Positions 1 through 8,414 of a DNA stretch of 64,000 nt are shown in pieces. The stretch is from the NCBI GenBank assembly GCA_949296855.1, contig CASFRN010000161.1, positions 1 through 64,000 of the forward strand, in the 5' to 3' direction. This DNA comes from an uncultured Bacteroides sp. GTDB lineage: Bacteria; Bacteroidota; Bacteroidia; Bacteroidales; Bacteroidaceae. Made by a program: the position numbers and the translations under genes. The notes below the pieces were generated by a model. The model made no database searches and was not told the DNA's origin. It worked only from the letters and a program-made list of their open reading frames with translations. The stretch's first letter is position 1. Every line of letters begins with the position of its first letter.

Positions 1-2609
1 TAGATGCGGGCAGGAAGCAACAGCTTGTTTCCGCCACTAACGGTAAACTCACCATAATCATACCGGTATCCGCTATGGTTCGTACATTCTTCCTCCAGCA
101 CGGGCGAAAGCATGTTCTTGGCAACCAGCTTCTGCACCGTAGCGTCCGCCGTACCGCTTTGTGGACGAATCCACGTCCATTCGCGGTGCAGCCCTCCCGC
201 GTCGCGGGTCTTGCTGGAGAGCACGTCGGCGTATGCGTAAGTGTACTCTTCTTCTTCGGTAAACGAAGCGCCGGTCTCCTTGTCGTAGGTCTCCACTTCC
301 TTGCGGTAGAACGGGGCATTGCCCAGCTGCCGCCAGGTGGCGGTGAAGAAATCAAGCCGCGATGCCGTTACGGGGATGAAATGGGAGCCGCCGAACGGGT
401 TCTGGTAATCATACCCCATAATGCCGCTGCCTCCCGGAAGCCAGGTGCGCCTTTCGCGCCGGACGAGCTTGTACTCCTGTCCGTCGCTTTCATAATCCGA
501 CTGCTCCTTCAGCAGGTTGTACCGGAAAGGCTGCAGGTCATAATAAAGCACCTGCCCGAAATAGCGGGGATGCTCGAAGAACAGCGTGTCGGACGGTCCC
601 GGCTCATAGATGTCATACTTGTATACCGTCCGCCCCTCGCAGTCCGCGGGAGAACAGTCACCGCCTGTGCCTTTCATGTAATATACAGCCACTTCGGGAT
701 AGACTACAGACGGGCGCCCGTCCAGCAGACGGCGGAAATTGAACGCGCTGAAGGTGCAGGAGAACTCCCACTTCCTTCCAAGTTCTTCGGCCGACGGGCG
801 GAACACATCATAAAACGACTGATGCTTGCCGTCCGGATCCAGCCCTTTCACCATATACGGCAGGAACATGGGAATTTCACTGTTCGCTTCAAAACTCATA
901 TAAGTCTCGGCGGTAGGGTCTGCAACCGGTTCTCCGGCACCGCTATGGATATAGTGGCCGCCTCCTTCCGTGCCTGCCGATTCGTATTGGGTAAGCCCGT
1001 AGCGGTAACAACGCCGTCCGCTGCACGCGCCGTCGGCCGTATAATCGGCTATTTCCTTAATGCGGAAACCTGCCGCCGCAGCCTTTACCCGACGGTTTTT
1101 GTCGGGAATATAATCGCCCGAAGCGTCCGTATGGCTCCAGAATTCATGGTTTTCGAACGTAAACTCCGTATATCCGCCGGTGGGATAAACCAGCCTCTTC
1201 AACAGGCAATGGCTCGCGGCATCCGACGGGGCACGGAAGTTCACAGAAGCGTTCGTGAGTTTCACCTTGTCGAACGGCGATACATCGCCGTTGTCTTTTG
1301 CCAACTCACGGACATAACCCCCTCCGGATAAAGCCCGCGATACGTCAAACTCCATAAACAGGTTCAGGTTGGCGATGCCGGCCTGGCTTCCTGCCGTATT
1401 CAGATACCCCCAATGGTCTGTACCGTTAAAATGGTAATTCGTACCGGCATACTCGCAACCGTAGGTCTCGGATGTGCTTCCGTCGCTTCCGGTCAGGGTC
1501 ACACTGTCGAGCGTGCCGCATTTCAACCCGGAGCCAAGCACCGAAGTCCACATATCAGACTGATGCTGAGCGAAATCAATCTCGCGTATAAGCGTATTCC
1601 CGTCCAAAATACGGATACGGTCGGCATAATTGTAGGCAGCCGTACCGGCACTGTCCGTATAGTCTATCCGGATGCTGGTGGCACCGTAATTGATGGCTGT
1701 AAGCAACTTCATGCGGTAGGCATATTGCCGGGTTTGCGTATCATAAGATACGTCGAACATATCCGGGCCTGTATTCGCTTCATAAGAATACACATGATGG
1801 AACCTTACCGCCGGTTCCTGCTGCTGCCGCCCATGGGTCGGCTCAAGGGTCTTACCGTAAACGAAAGTAATCGGCTCTTGCGAATACGGCAAGCGGATGG
1901 AGGTCAGTTGCCACGACACGTATGCGGTGCCGTAAGGCGTAACGGTAGCGCCCGGACCGGTGTAAGAAACGTCCGCGCCCGCAAAGTCATACTCGATGCC
2001 CTTTTCGTCTATGACCTGAAAGGCGGTAATGTCATTACCCGAACTGGTATGGCTGATTTTCACTTTCCTCCCGTCGGATACAGTATATTGGATTTTGCCT
2101 TGACTGCTTTTGATGATGACGAAATCGAACGAGCTTCCGTCGGGCAATACCACCGAGAACGGGTCGTATTTCAGATTCAGCTGTTCCGGAATATACCCTC
2201 CGGTAACTGTGAAATAGGATTCCGCCAACTCGTCTGTATCCAGTTCAAACCCTGCCCTTTCATCGGGCATCCCCTCAATGCTCCGTGAAATGCAGCTGCT
2301 TACCGACAACGCCCAGCCGCGCCCGAACACATCGTAGTTATAACCCGGGCTGACCGGGGAAGGGCTGTAACGCAACGCCAGCGGAAGCCGGTAACCGTGA
2401 TGGTTGATTTCGAACAACGGGATGGATATGTCGGGCACTCCCGTTCCGGGATTTACAGCCACACTGCCATACCGCTTGAATGCCTCCGCCTGCGGGGAGG
2501 TGGGAACTGAGGGGACTTGATAAGACAAGTCCTCTTGCGCGCATACCGCCGGTACCGACAGGCAGCCCGCCAATAACGAGAAAACGAATTGTCGTAAATG
2601 TCTTTTCAT
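1..2609 (-). CDS. RHS/YD-repeat-type surface protein, 5' part (runs off left edge)
   Basis: The frame starts with ATG at 2609 and stays open to base 1, giving at least 869 residues, so the C-terminus is outside the window. The N-terminus is a signal sequence ending AVCA before QEDLS (cut near residue 24). It also contains LLAGC, so lipoprotein processing at Cys16 is possible. The next part (SVAVNPGTGVPDISIPLFEI, then LALRYSPSPV) is the N-terminal architecture of Bacteroidetes RHS-repeat proteins. Near the left edge the frame reads KNMLSPVLEE, also usual in this family. Such proteins form secreted shells with variable C-terminal cargo; no toxin tip can be seen because the 3' end is missing. 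I saw no clear promoter before it. Long open frames on the opposite strand are shadows. Confidence 0.8.
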   Translation of the reverse strand, partial: MKRHLRQFVFSLLAGCLSVPAVCAQEDLSYQVPSVPTSPQAEAFKRYGSVAVNPGTGVPDISIPLFEINHHGYRLPLALRYSPSPVSPGYNYDVFGRGWALSVSSCISRSIEGMPDERAGFELDTDELAESYFTVTGGYIPEQLNLKYDPFSVVLPDGSSFDFVIIKSSQGKIQYTVSDGRKVKISHTSSGNDITAFQVIDEKGIEYDFAGADVSYTGPGATVTPYGTAYVSWQLTSIRLPYSQEPITFVYGKTLEPTHGRQQQEPAVRFHHVYSYEANTGPDMFDVSYDTQTRQYAYRMKLLTAINYGATSIRIDYTDSAGTAAYNYADRIRILDGNTLIREIDFAQHQSDMWTSVLGSGLKCGTLDSVTLTGSDGSTSETYGCEYAGTNYHFNGTDHWGYLNTAGSQAGIANLNLFMEFDVSRALSGGGYVRELAKDNGDVSPFDKVKLTNASVNFRAPSDAASHCLLKRLVYPTGGYTEFTFENHEFWSHTDASGDYIPDKNRRVKAAAAGFRIKEIADYTADGACSGRRCYRYGLTQYESAGTEGGGHYIHSGAGEPVADPTAETYMSFEANSEIPMFLPYMVKGLDPDGKHQSFYDVFRPSAEELGRKWEFSCTFSAFNFRRLLDGRPSVVYPEVAVYYMKGTGGDCSPADCEGRTVYKYDIYEPGPSDTLFFEHPRYFGQVLYYDLQPFRYNLLKEQSDYESDGQEYKLVRRERRTWLPGGSGIMGYDYQNPFGGSHFIPVTASRLDFFTATWRQLGNAPFYRKEVETYDKETGASFTEEEEYTYAYADVLSSKTRDAGGLHREWTWIRPQSGTADATVQKLVAKNMLSPVLEEECTNHSGYRYDYGEFTVSGGNKLLLPARI

Positions 2610-2695
2610 GATCTTTCTTTTTTAATGTATTAAATGACTGATAAATAAACCGGAAACGGAATGTAACGCGCGCATCTTACATTCCCTCTCCCTTA

Positions 2696-3002
2696 GAGCC
2701 TGTTTAAATTTTCCGATAAAGTTGTATTAAGTAGCTGTTCATAATTAGCTTATATCAAGTGTCTGTTGGGAAACGCAGATTAACGCAAATTTTCGCAAAT
2801 AATAAATTTAATCTGCGTGAATCTGCGAAAATCTGCATTTCTTTAATTTTGTACACTTACTTATCAGGTCTCTTTTGAGTTTGTTTCCGGTCTGTTTTCC
2901 CGATTTTATGCGTCAGATAGCCCGCGATCCTCCTTATAAAATCAGAAGAACATCCTCGAAAGCAATCCTCAAAATAAACCTGAGCAAAAGTTAAACAGGC
3001 TC
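2696..3002. mobile_element. MITE-like element with terminal inverted repeats and TTA target duplication
   Basis: The left end reads GAGCCTGTTTAAATTTT. The right end, read on the other strand, is GAGCCTGTTTAACTTTT: 17 bp with one mismatch. Direct TTA triplets flank both ends (2693-2695 and 3003-3005), as expected for a 3-bp target duplication. No transposase is inside. The left half holds a second inverted repeat built on the word cgcagatt (2771-2840). The same terminal sequence recurs alone at 39011-39027. Ends and duplication are reminiscent of IS5-type elements, but that assignment is inference. The element fills most of the gap between the RHS gene and the smalltalk gene. Confidence 0.7.
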
Positions 3003-3035
3003 TTAAAGAAACGATTTGCCTGTAGCCTTACGGCT

Positions 3036-3143
3036 CTATAAGCCCATCGCCTGAACGCCCAGTGCGCCCGCCAATGCGGACAACGCTGCAATCAGCACCT
3101 TGATAAGGATGCCCCCTACAGATTTCTTTCCTTTTTCTGCCAT
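3036..3143 (-). CDS. smalltalk-type micro-protein (35 aa)
   Basis: A short basic N-terminus (MAEKGKKS) is followed by one hydrophobic helix rich in Ala, Gly and Leu and ending VQAMGL. This matches the small Bacteroides family named smalltalk protein, usually found beside DUF4248, an HU-like DNA-binding protein and an amidase. A strong Shine-Dalgarno (AAAGGAGGTG on the coding strand, 3151-3160) precedes the ATG, and a promoter-like TACTTTTG lies 31 bp upstream. Here the HU and amidase partners are absent and only DUF4248 remains nearby. The function is unknown; a single membrane helix is likely. Confidence 0.7.
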   Translation of the reverse strand: MAEKGKKSVGGILIKVLIAALSALAGALGVQAMGL

Positions 3144-3174
3144 GCCTTTACACCTCCTTTCTAAAATCATACGG

Positions 3175-3182
3175 CAAAAGTA
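3175..3182 (-). promoter_or_regulatory. Bacteroides-type -7 element for the smalltalk gene
   Basis: Reads TACTTTTG on the minus strand, matching TAnnTTTG, 31 bp upstream of the start at 3143. No clear -33 TTTG was found. Confidence 0.5.
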
Positions 3183-3274
3183 GAGGTTTGCCGATAAGCC
3201 AGCCGGCTACTGATGCCCGGCAGACCGCAACGGTACGAAACGGAACGGACTTTAACCGTCTGTTAACAAATCGC

Positions 3275-3535
3275 TTACGGTGTATCCAGGTATTTTACAA
3301 TCAGCCTTACCTGCCTGCGGGTAAAGCTGCGGTCGTTCTTGCTCTCGGAACCGCTGTAGAGCTGGCTGTACAGGCCGGGACAGAGGCGTATCCATTTGTT
3401 CAGCTTGTGCATAGCACCAGATTCCGACAAATAAGGGAAATAGAGCCGCGCCAATTCACGCTTGGGATACGGCTTGATTTCAAAGGCTTTTTCTTCCTGA
3501 GCGCCTTCAAACTCAATGCTTGGTACTTCTTTCAT
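3275..3535 (-). CDS. DUF4248 family protein
   Basis: 86 residues from ATG 3535. The core FEIKPYPKRELARLYFPYLS followed by LNKWIRLC and FTRRQVRLIVKYLDTP is the DUF4248 signature: a small helical protein that resembles a DNA-binding helix-turn-helix, and whose function is not known. An in-frame ATG at 3571 would add 12 residues (MVHCPTCKTISV), and the open frame extends further still, but family members normally begin just before the conserved core. It lies upstream of the smalltalk gene in the same direction, the usual pairing in Bacteroides, but without the HU gene often found between them. Confidence 0.75.
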   Translation of the reverse strand: MKEVPSIEFEGAQEEKAFEIKPYPKRELARLYFPYLSESGAMHKLNKWIRLCPGLYSQLYSGSESKNDRSFTRRQVRLIVKYLDTP

Positions 3536-3805
3536 AACGGATATGGTTTTACAGGTCGGGCAGTGCACCATTGCCGCTGCCTTGATGCTGCAAAACAACA
3601 AAAAAGGGAAGATACGGATGTGGCGTTTTTGTACACCTGTCCGGCACAAACCGCCCGCCGGCGGCTTATACGCCACATCATGTGTGCAATTCCGGTTTTA
3701 ACGTATTTTCAGCATTTGCAGGCCGATGGCATATTTTCATGCTGCCGTCCTCTCCATTCGTAGTAACGAACGGATGCCTTTCCGGACGAAACCGACTCTG
3801 TTTTA

Positions 3806-3889
3806 TATTCCAGCCCGCGGAACGTATATTCCGCCAGCCGGAACGTATATTCCGCGGGCTGGAACATACATTCCGCCAGCCGGAATGTA
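3806..3889. repeat. Four-copy 21-bp tandem array of palindromic units
   Basis: Four exact-length 21-bp units, each TATTCC or CATTCC, then a 7-bp spacer, then GGAAcgTA or a near match. Spacers are AGCCCGC, GCCAGCC, GCGGGCT and GCCAGCC; the first and third are reverse complements. Where units join, the palindrome GGAACGTATATTCC forms. The array lies 130-210 bp upstream of the first glycosyltransferase gene. Function unknown. Confidence 0.9.
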
Positions 3890-3983
3890 AAATGAAGCCT
3901 ACTCCGGACAGAAATGCAAACGGGTAGCAACACAAATTCAGCCGTATGCAAGCAAAAAAATAGGGAGACACAAAAATATTTGT

Positions 3984-3991
3984 TACTTTTG
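3984..3991 (+). promoter_or_regulatory. Bacteroides-type -7 element upstream of the LOS gene block
   Basis: TACTTTTG, 26 bp before the ATG at 4018. No good -33 TTTG at the standard spacing. Confidence 0.55.
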
Positions 3992-4017
3992 CACCAACGA
4001 CCAACAACAGATACGCC

Positions 4018-5160
4018 ATGCGCATAGGATTCGATGCCAAAAGAGCCATACAGAACTTCACGGGACTGGGTAACTACAGCCGTTACCTGATAGAAGCCTT
4101 GTGCCGCCACTATCCGGAAAACGAGTACCTGCTGTTTGCGCCCGCATACCGGGCAAGCCGGCAACTCGACGCAATGCTTTCACGCTGCCCTTCGCTCGGA
4201 TTCCGTTATCCGGAGGGGATGTGGAAACACGCCAAACCGCTCTGGCGGACTTTCGGCATCACCCGCCGGTTGGCAAATGAACAGATTGACATTTACCACG
4301 GGCTAAGCAACGAACTGCCGCTCAACGTCTGGAAACAAAAGAGGGCAAAGAGCATCGTCACCGTACACGACTTGATTTTCATACGCTACCCCCAATACTA
4401 CCAGCCCGCCGACCGCTGGCTGTATACCTACAAATACGGGAAGTCGTGCCGGAACGCCGATGCCATCGTGGCTATCAGCGAATGCACCAAACGCGACATC
4501 GTAAGCTATTTTCACATCGACCCTGCCAAGATACATACCATCTACCAAGGATGCGACCCTTCCTTCGCCCTGCCCGCCAGCGAAGCGGCAAAGCAAGAGG
4601 TGAAGGAGCGGTATCAATTGCCGGAACGCTACGTGCTCAACGTAGGGAGCATAGAGGAACGGAAGAATGCACTGCTCGCCGTAGAAGCGATGCTCCGCGT
4701 GCCCGAAGAAGTCCATCTGGTCATCGTAGGGAAACGCACTCCTTATACCGGGAAAGTGGAACGTTTCATCGAAACGAACCGATTGCAGGGCAGGGTCCAC
4801 CTGCTTCACGACGTCGCTTTCCGCCACCTGCCGGCACTCTACCAACAGGCGGAAGTGTTCGTTTACCCGTCCCGTTTCGAAGGGTTCGGCATTCCCGTCT
4901 TAGAAGCGCTCCATTCGCTTGTGCCTGTCATAGCCGCCACCGGCTCTTGCCTGGAAGAAGCGGGAGGGCCCGACTCCATTTACGTCTGCCCGGACGACGT
5001 ATCGGGCATGGCATCCGCCTTGAACCGCCTGCTGGACAACCCCGGCGAAAGGCACAACAGAGCCGGGCTTGGCAAACGCTTCGCCGCACGCTTTTCCGAG
5101 GAACGGCAAGCGGAGCAATTAATCAACTTATACCAATCACTGTTAGCAGCGCAGCCATGA
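4018..5160 (+). CDS. Glycosyltransferase family 4
   Basis: 380 residues with two Rossmann halves (GT-B fold). The N-terminal half has an open acceptor domain with GLGNYSRYLIEAL near residue 18 and HGLSNELPL near residue 95. The donor half has VGSIEERKN and VIVGKR, and the retaining-GT4 E-x7-E motif in PSRFEGFGIPVLEAL near residues 285-297. It probably adds a hexose from a nucleotide sugar to a surface glycan. First gene of a tight operon: its TGA overlaps the ATG of the following kinase (ATGA). Confidence 0.9.
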   Translation: MRIGFDAKRAIQNFTGLGNYSRYLIEALCRHYPENEYLLFAPAYRASRQLDAMLSRCPSLGFRYPEGMWKHAKPLWRTFGITRRLANEQIDIYHGLSNELPLNVWKQKRAKSIVTVHDLIFIRYPQYYQPADRWLYTYKYGKSCRNADAIVAISECTKRDIVSYFHIDPAKIHTIYQGCDPSFALPASEAAKQEVKERYQLPERYVLNVGSIEERKNALLAVEAMLRVPEEVHLVIVGKRTPYTGKVERFIETNRLQGRVHLLHDVAFRHLPALYQQAEVFVYPSRFEGFGIPVLEALHSLVPVIAATGSCLEEAGGPDSIYVCPDDVSGMASALNRLLDNPGERHNRAGLGKRFAARFSEERQAEQLINLYQSLLAAQP

Positions 5161-5909
5161 AAATCGTCATAGCACCCGAATTCCGTCCGTTAAGAAAGGA
5201 CATCGAAGACATTTCCCGCCTGTTCGGTTCGCCGGAAGGGAAAACCGTCTACGAAGGCAGAAACTCCATCCGGAACTTCATCCTGCAAGGAGTGCCCGTT
5301 ACCATCAAGCGGTTCAAGCGGGTAAACATCGCCCAACAAATCGCTTATACGTTCTTCAAGAGCACCAAGGCGGAACGCGCGTACCGGTATGCCAGCCTGT
5401 TCAGGCAAAGAGGCATCAACACGCCACGGGAAATTGCCTACGTGGAAGATTACGAACACGGCCTGTTCACCACCGGCTATTTCCTTTCGGACACCTGCCC
5501 CGACCCTCCCGCCTTTCCCGCACTGGTGCTGGAGCCGGACTTCGACAGGCAATTAGCGTCCGACTTAGCACGCTTCGTCGTAAAGATGCACAGCAAAGGC
5601 ATCGTGCACGGCGACCTGAACTTAGGCAATTTCCTGTTCCGCCAGAATCCGGAAGACGGGCATTTCTCGTTTACCGTAATCGACATCAACCGCTCGACGT
5701 TCTACAGCGGGTATCCCGGCAAAGCGGCGTGCCTGAAAAACCTGAGCACCCTCACCCACCGCAGAGACCTGTTCCAGTTCATGGTTTCCGAATACGCGCG
5801 GGCAAGGGAATGGGACGAAGAAGAAACGCTGCGCGGCGCGGCCGTATGGCTGGAAAGACTGGAAGCCAAGCACGAACGCAAGCAACGAATCAAGAAACTT
5901 TTTAAATGA
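5157..5909 (+). CDS. InaA/RfaP/KdkA-type lipopolysaccharide kinase
   Basis: 250 residues. The protein-kinase-like catalytic loop is GIVHGDLNLGNFLF near residues 144-157, and the metal-binding segment VIDINRS takes the place of DFG. Family members phosphorylate the LPS core (heptose or Kdo). Its position in a glycosyltransferase operon supports that role, but the accepting sugar cannot be told. The start overlaps the previous stop by 4 nt, implying coupled translation; the next gene begins 7 nt after the stop. Confidence 0.85.
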   Translation: MKIVIAPEFRPLRKDIEDISRLFGSPEGKTVYEGRNSIRNFILQGVPVTIKRFKRVNIAQQIAYTFFKSTKAERAYRYASLFRQRGINTPREIAYVEDYEHGLFTTGYFLSDTCPDPPAFPALVLEPDFDRQLASDLARFVVKMHSKGIVHGDLNLGNFLFRQNPEDGHFSFTVIDINRSTFYSGYPGKAACLKNLSTLTHRRDLFQFMVSEYARAREWDEEETLRGAAVWLERLEAKHERKQRIKKLFK

Positions 5910-5916
5910 CAAGCCT

Positions 5917-6654
5917 ATGATACCTAAAGTCATTCACTTTTGCTGGTTGAGCGGAGACCCTTACCCAGCCCCCATCAAGAAATGCATGAAAACCTGGAAG
6001 AAGGTGATGCCCGACTATACGTGCAAGCTGTGGAGCCTGGAGAATTTCGGCCTCGCTTCCGCCCCGCAATTTGTGCAAGACGCCGTAAAAGCGCGCAAAT
6101 GGGCGTTTGCCGCCGACTATATCCGCATGTACGCCCTTTATACGGAAGGCGGGTTCTACTTGGATTCGGACGTAAAGATACTGAAACGTTTCGACGATTT
6201 CCTGGCATACGATTTTGTATCGAGCATGGAGCACCATCCCAGCCAATTGGAAAAGACAGGCTCTATCCACGCCATCGCTTCCGACGGCAGCCGGATAGGC
6301 GAAGGGTACATATCGGGTATGCAGATACAAGCCGCCGTCATGGGAGCGCAACCCGGATGCCCGTTCGTAAAAGAAGTGCTCGACTGGTATCAATCGAAGG
6401 CTTTCTCGAAAGAACTGCCCGCCGATATGTTCTCGCCGCTGATTTACGCGCGGATAGCCGAAAAATACGGATTCCGCTACATCGACGCCGACCAAGACCT
6501 GGCGGGAAACATGAAGATATTCCGCTCGGAAATCTTTGCGGGAAACAAGCACGAGGCCACTCCCGCTTCGTATGCCATCCACTATTGCGCGCACAGCTGG
6601 AAATCTTCCGCCGCGGAAAGGCTATGGGAAGCGCTCAAGCGGCTAATCGGATAA
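5917..6654 (+). CDS. GT32-type glycosyltransferase (DXD, Och1-like)
   Basis: 245 residues. The start IPKVIHFCWLSG, then AADYIRMYALYTEGGFYLD and the metal-binding D83-S84-D85, are typical of glycosyltransferases of the DXD/GT32 family (capsular polysaccharide synthesis and Och1-like enzymes). A cytosolic GT-A enzyme that probably transfers a hexose to a surface glycan. Operon member, 7 nt after the kinase and 25 nt before the next transferase. Confidence 0.88.
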   Translation: MIPKVIHFCWLSGDPYPAPIKKCMKTWKKVMPDYTCKLWSLENFGLASAPQFVQDAVKARKWAFAADYIRMYALYTEGGFYLDSDVKILKRFDDFLAYDFVSSMEHHPSQLEKTGSIHAIASDGSRIGEGYISGMQIQAAVMGAQPGCPFVKEVLDWYQSKAFSKELPADMFSPLIYARIAEKYGFRYIDADQDLAGNMKIFRSEIFAGNKHEATPASYAIHYCAHSWKSSAAERLWEALKRLIG

Positions 6655-6679
6655 CCCTTACGAAAATACACCCGGAAAC

Positions 6680-7420
6680 ATGGAAAACAAATGTACGTTC
6701 AGCATCGTGACGGTAGCTTACAATTGTGCAAGCACTATCAAGAAAACCATAGAAAGCGTGATGCAGCAAGACTATGCCGCCAAAGAATACATCCTCATCG
6801 ACGGAGGATCTACCGACGGGACAGCCGGACTGATCAAGACTTACGAGAAAGACTTAGCCTACTGGTGCTCGGAACCGGACGGAGGCATCTATCAAGGCAT
6901 GAACAAAGGAATCGCGCAAGCGAAAGGCGAATGGATTATCTTCATGAACGCGGGAGACACTTTCGCCGGACCGCACGTGCTGAGCGACATCGCCTCTTAT
7001 ATAAATAAAGGAGGGTACGACATTGTTTACGGAGACATCCTGACCGGGAAAGACGGCGAGCCGAAGCTGAAACCTGCCTCTGAGCCTTGCAACAAGCAAC
7101 GGATGTACTTCTGCCACCAAGCGGCTTTCACGCGGGCCGCCTTGCTGAAACAAACGCCATTCGACACTCGGTTCTGCATGTCGGCAGACTTCCATTTCTT
7201 CAAACGCTGTTACCTGTCGGGCTGCCGTTTCCGCCACGTGCCTGTCACCGTAGCGGTCTACGATTCGCACGGAGTGTCGAACAGGCAACGCGTCAAAGGA
7301 CTCCGCGACAACATCCGCGTCGTCAAGGAACTCGACAAAGGATGGGATAAAATCAAGTTTCTCCTGAAGCTGTATTATGTCATCGGCTGGATTAAGCTGA
7401 CCAAGCCGGCGGGCCGCTAA
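6680..7420 (+). CDS. Glycosyltransferase family 2
   Basis: 246 residues with the GT2 GT-A core: FSIVTVAYNCASTIKKTIES near residues 7-26, ILIDGGSTDGT near 38-48, and FMNAGDTF near 88-95, where NAGD replaces DXD. It resembles WcaA-type transferases of colanic acid and O-antigen clusters. The closely related gene at 58549 has the same layout. Last gene of this plus-strand run; the stop overlaps the end of the convergent acyltransferase by 4 bp. Confidence 0.9.
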   Translation: MENKCTFSIVTVAYNCASTIKKTIESVMQQDYAAKEYILIDGGSTDGTAGLIKTYEKDLAYWCSEPDGGIYQGMNKGIAQAKGEWIIFMNAGDTFAGPHVLSDIASYINKGGYDIVYGDILTGKDGEPKLKPASEPCNKQRMYFCHQAAFTRAALLKQTPFDTRFCMSADFHFFKRCYLSGCRFRHVPVTVAVYDSHGVSNRQRVKGLRDNIRVVKELDKGWDKIKFLLKLYYVIGWIKLTKPAGR

Positions 7421-8328
7421 ACGTTTCCGTTTTGCCTCCGCTCCCATTCTGCTTTCGTCCGCTTCCAGCGGTTGTGGCTCCAAAGCCAGTAGGCGGGCTC
7501 GCGGCGTATCATCTCTTCCAGCATAGCGGCGTAACGGTCGGTAAGGCCGTAATCGGGATAATCTTCGGGCGAAACGGTCATCCGCTTCAAGTCGCAATGG
7601 TAATATCCCCGCTTCACCCGCTTCACATCGGCAAAGTAAACGACAGCCCCTACCTGCTTGCCTATCTGTTCGGTCCCGATAAAGAACGAAGTGTCGCGGT
7701 GCAGGAACTTGGTCCAATGATGCACGCTGTTCCACTTAGGAGCCTGGTCGGCTATAAACCCAATCATGGTAGGTTGCTTCTGCCGCTTCAAGGTAATGAT
7801 GCGGCGCAGCGTTTCCTTCATCGGGATGCACTCCCCCCCGAAACGGTTGCGGAGATAAAGAAACAGCTTATCAAACGCCTTATTATACAAAGGATGGTAA
7901 ATCTGCCCGCAGTGCACGTGCGCCGGATACCAGCAAGCCAATGAGGCAATCCACTCCCAGTTGCAATAATGCCCCAAATAGATGAAGCCGAAATTCTTCC
8001 CCGCCGTTTGTAAGTCGGCAACCATTTCATCCGCGCCCGAAAAGGTCATACGCTTCATGACCTGTTTCCTCGGCATGGAAAACAGCTTGAGGTTCTCTAC
8101 CGCACAATCGCAAAAGAAACGGTAAAACTTCTTTTCGATGCGGGTGATTTCTTCCGGAGCCTTTTCGGGAAACGACCCTTCTAAGTTCTTGCGCACAACC
8201 TTCCTGCGGTAACGCACGACATAGTAAAGCGGGAAATACAATACATCGGACACCACATACAAGACAGGCAAGGGTATCAGCGACAAAAGGAACCATCCGC
8301 AAAAAATAAAATAATATAATAATTTCAT
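7417..8328 (-). CDS. Lipid A acyltransferase (LpxL/HtrB-like)
   Basis: 303 residues. An N-terminal membrane helix (residues 5-35) is followed by the HX4E catalytic motif of lipid A late acyltransferases (H120 to E125 in GHYCNWEW). It should transfer an acyl chain from acyl-ACP to lipid A on the inner membrane. The context (glycan kinase, transferases, MsbA-like exporter) supports lipid A. It is transcribed divergently from the ABC exporter, with a TAGTTTTG element 28 bp upstream. Confidence 0.88.
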   Translation of the reverse strand: MKLLYYFIFCGWFLLSLIPLPVLYVVSDVLYFPLYYVVRYRRKVVRKNLEGSFPEKAPEEITRIEKKFYRFFCDCAVENLKLFSMPRKQVMKRMTFSGADEMVADLQTAGKNFGFIYLGHYCNWEWIASLACWYPAHVHCGQIYHPLYNKAFDKLFLYLRNRFGGECIPMKETLRRIITLKRQKQPTMIGFIADQAPKWNSVHHWTKFLHRDTSFFIGTEQIGKQVGAVVYFADVKRVKRGYYHCDLKRMTVSPEDYPDYGLTDRYAAMLEEMIRREPAYWLWSHNRWKRTKAEWERRQNGNV

Positions 8329-8356
8329 AGAGGCTGCTTTATTTCGGTTTACGGGG

Positions 8357-8364
8357 CAAAACTA
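8357..8364 (-). promoter_or_regulatory. Candidate -7 element for the lipid A acyltransferase
   Basis: TAGTTTTG on the minus strand, 28 bp upstream of the start at 8328; back to back with the plus-strand element at 8378. Confidence 0.45.
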
Positions 8365-8377
8365 CAAAAAAATCCAT

Positions 8378-8385
8378 TACCTTTG
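8378..8385 (+). promoter_or_regulatory. Candidate -7 element for the ABC exporter
   Basis: TACCTTTG, 29 bp before the ATG at 8415. Confidence 0.5.
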
Positions 8386-8414
8386 CAAATTATTAAACAT
8401 TCCATGCTACCGAC

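Larger units (their letters stand above)
3536..4017. other. 480-bp gene-free stretch
   Basis: No convincing gene. Short open frames on both strands run through a 21-bp tandem array (3806-3889), which gives them artificial heptad repeats. The right end carries the promoter of the glycan gene cluster at 3984-3991. Confidence 0.6.

Noticed and set aside
75..2288. Two long plus-strand open frames (418 and 291 residues)
   Set aside because: They lie antisense to the RHS gene, have no family features, and their openness follows from the codon bias of the real minus-strand frame.
3806..3889. Possible CRISPR array
   Set aside because: Spacers are 7 bp and reused, repeats are palindromic, no cas genes. 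A tandem palindrome array explains it better.
3682..4164. Small open frames on both strands with seven-residue repeats
   Set aside because: The repeats come from the 21-bp DNA array; no start context, no family match, and all frames are equally open.
4446..5156. Long N-terminal extension of the kinase gene
   Set aside because: This part overlaps the GT4 gene in another frame and is Arg-rich as shadows usually are; the family start is at 5157.
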